Shown here: one piece after another, positions 63,473 to 64,000 of the stretch
Layout of the letters: every line of letters begins with the position of its first letter
Position numbering within the stretch: position 1 is the first letter of the stretch
Assembly: GCA_014208095.1 (NCBI GenBank)
Contig: JACHMT010000005.1
Location: forward strand, 806,001 to 870,000
Direction of reading: 5' to 3'
Length of the DNA: 64,000 bases
DNA from: Actinospineispora eucalypti
GTDB lineage: Bacteria > Actinomycetota > Actinomycetes > Mycobacteriales > Pseudonocardiaceae
Position numbers and translations under genes: made by a program
The notes under the pieces: model-generated
Database searches by the model: none
What the model saw: the letters and a program-made list of their open reading frames with translations, nothing else
What the model was told of the DNA's origin: nothing

Positions 63473-63815
63473 CGGTCTAAGGATCGCTTGGACGGCGCGG
63501 CTCGGGCTGGTCTGCCGCGGCCCGCGTGCGGCCGTTGCGTCCCTTCTCGTTCGTCACTTGCGTTTCACGAGGGGGACATGGTGGGGCTTGCGGCAAGATC
63601 AAACCCGCATGGTGTACCCCTCACGCAACCAGAGTGACAGCTGAGGCTGCTCCGAGGTGGTGATCGCTGTCTGTGGCGGTTCAGCATCGAAAATCGAGGC
63701 TAAACCGCCACGGTTGGCGATCAAGCTGGCTCGGGCCGGGCCGTTGACGCAACGGGCGGCACCCAAGCCGCGGCAGACCAGCCCGAGCCGCGCCGTCCAA
63801 GTCGGTCTTAAACCG
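63473..63815. mobile_element. MITE-like inverted-repeat unit, about 343 bp
   Basis: Left arm 63473-63520 and right arm 63768-63815 are near-identical inverted copies: CGGTCTAAGGATCG, CTTGGACGGCGCGGCTCGG, GCTGGTCTGCCGCGG, with only a few mismatches near the outer ends. Weaker similarity extends inward (CCGTTGCGTC on both sides). It fills the 369-bp gap between ilvC and the oxidoreductase. Inside are no genes, but a nested hairpin. Same size and plan as 50879-51225. Confidence 0.75.
63660..63722. repeat. nested hairpin, copy 2 (GATCGC/TGGCGGT family)
   Basis: GTGGCGGTT (63673-63681) pairs with AACCGCCAC (63703-63711); an inner AGC/GCT and outer GATCGC (63662-63667)/GCGATC (63717-63722) add to it. 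Same plan as the hairpin after treY at 22209, with compensating stem changes. It lies inside the 343-bp inverted-repeat unit. Confidence 0.7.
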
Positions 63816-63827
63816 CACCCGTACCGC

Positions 63828-64000
63828 TCAGAGCGTTGTCGGGATGGTCGGGTGCCGCTCGAACACGATGGTGCCGCGCACGATCGTCTCCTTGTACCGG
63901 GCGGCCAGCCGGCCGGTGAGGATCGCCTCGCGCGGGCTGTCGTCGGCGTGCACGAACTGCACCAGGGCGTCCTTGCGGCCCAGGCTGATGCACTGGTTCA
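63828..64000 (-). CDS. FAD/NAD(P)-dependent oxidoreductase, C-terminal end (partial)
   Basis: Only the last 57 residues are in the window; the gene continues past base 64000. They read NQCISLGRKDALVQFVHADD, PREAILTGRLAARYKETIV, ending RHPTIPTTL. The CISLGR and RAARYKE-type motifs are those of the NDH-2-like pyridine-nucleotide-disulfide oxidoreductases of actinomycetes, as far as I recall. The stop is followed 12 nt later by a repeat arm. Confidence 0.72.
   Translation of the reverse strand, partial: NQCISLGRKDALVQFVHADDSPREAILTGRLAARYKETIVRGTIVFERHPTIPTTL

Overview
This is about 64 kb of high-GC actinomycete chromosome. GTG and TTG starts are common, genes often overlap by 1-8 bp, a DUF222-HNH gene is present, and the trehalose, methylmalonyl-CoA and ECF sigma genes are of actinobacterial type. 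A member of the Pseudonocardiales is my best guess, but that is inference. There is no phage, plasmid, CRISPR array, rRNA or tRNA. It reads as ordinary chromosome rich in transporters and regulators, with several decayed genes and an unusual number of dispersed intergenic repeats.

Layout. 0-5.8 kb: methylmalonyl-CoA mutase (mutA-mutB) below a TetR gene, then a secreted lipase whose promoter carries a perfect 20-bp palindrome. 5.8-7.6 kb: treZ. 7.6-12.1 kb: a DHA2-type MFS exporter and a nitrate/sulfonate-type ABC importer. 12.4-20.3 kb: a sugar regulon of FGGY kinase, fucose/arabinose-type isomerase, LacI regulator and ribose-type ABC importer; two promoters share one layout and one LacI operator. 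20.3-22.2 kb: a tandem HxlR regulator and a lower-GC membrane protein. 22.3-26.8 kb: treX-treY, coupled, 15 kb away from treZ. 27-31.9 kb: HIT protein and histidine phosphatase, a TetR gene facing a leaderless gene, paired arrays of a 22-bp repeat, agmatinase-family enzyme and sodium/solute symporter. 32-37.5 kb: a frameshifted PucR regulator, an orphan SoxR-like box, a secreted protein, a MaoC hydratase, an rRNA methyltransferase, and a TetR gene facing a small gene with two operators. 37.4-46.5 kb: S9 peptidase, MFS, acyl-CoA synthetase, cytidine deaminase, DUF222-HNH gene, O-antigen-ligase-like membrane protein. 46.5-51.2 kb: ECF sigma factor, oxidoreductase pseudogene, membrane protein, HxlR-controlled MFS. 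51.2-56.7 kb: an AttH/CrtC-like protein coupled to a PEP-utilising protein without an ATP-grasp domain, a membrane protein split by a stop codon, and acetoacetyl-CoA synthetase. 56.7-64 kb: GNAT, saccharopine-reductase-like enzyme, AraC regulator, secreted hydrolase, DUF1918 protein, an ilvY-like regulator facing a plant-type ilvC, and the end of an FAD oxidoreductase.

Beyond the genes, the clearest signal is four unrelated repeat families placed at stop codons: (1) a double hairpin in four copies, (2) a roughly 47-nt arm in five copies at three loci, twice forming a 345-bp inverted-repeat unit, (3) a nested GATCGC/TGGCGGT hairpin in two copies, and (4) two 4-unit arrays of a 22-bp repeat in opposite orientation. 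The first and last even overlap or supply stop codons. I know of no description of these families, but I could not search for one.
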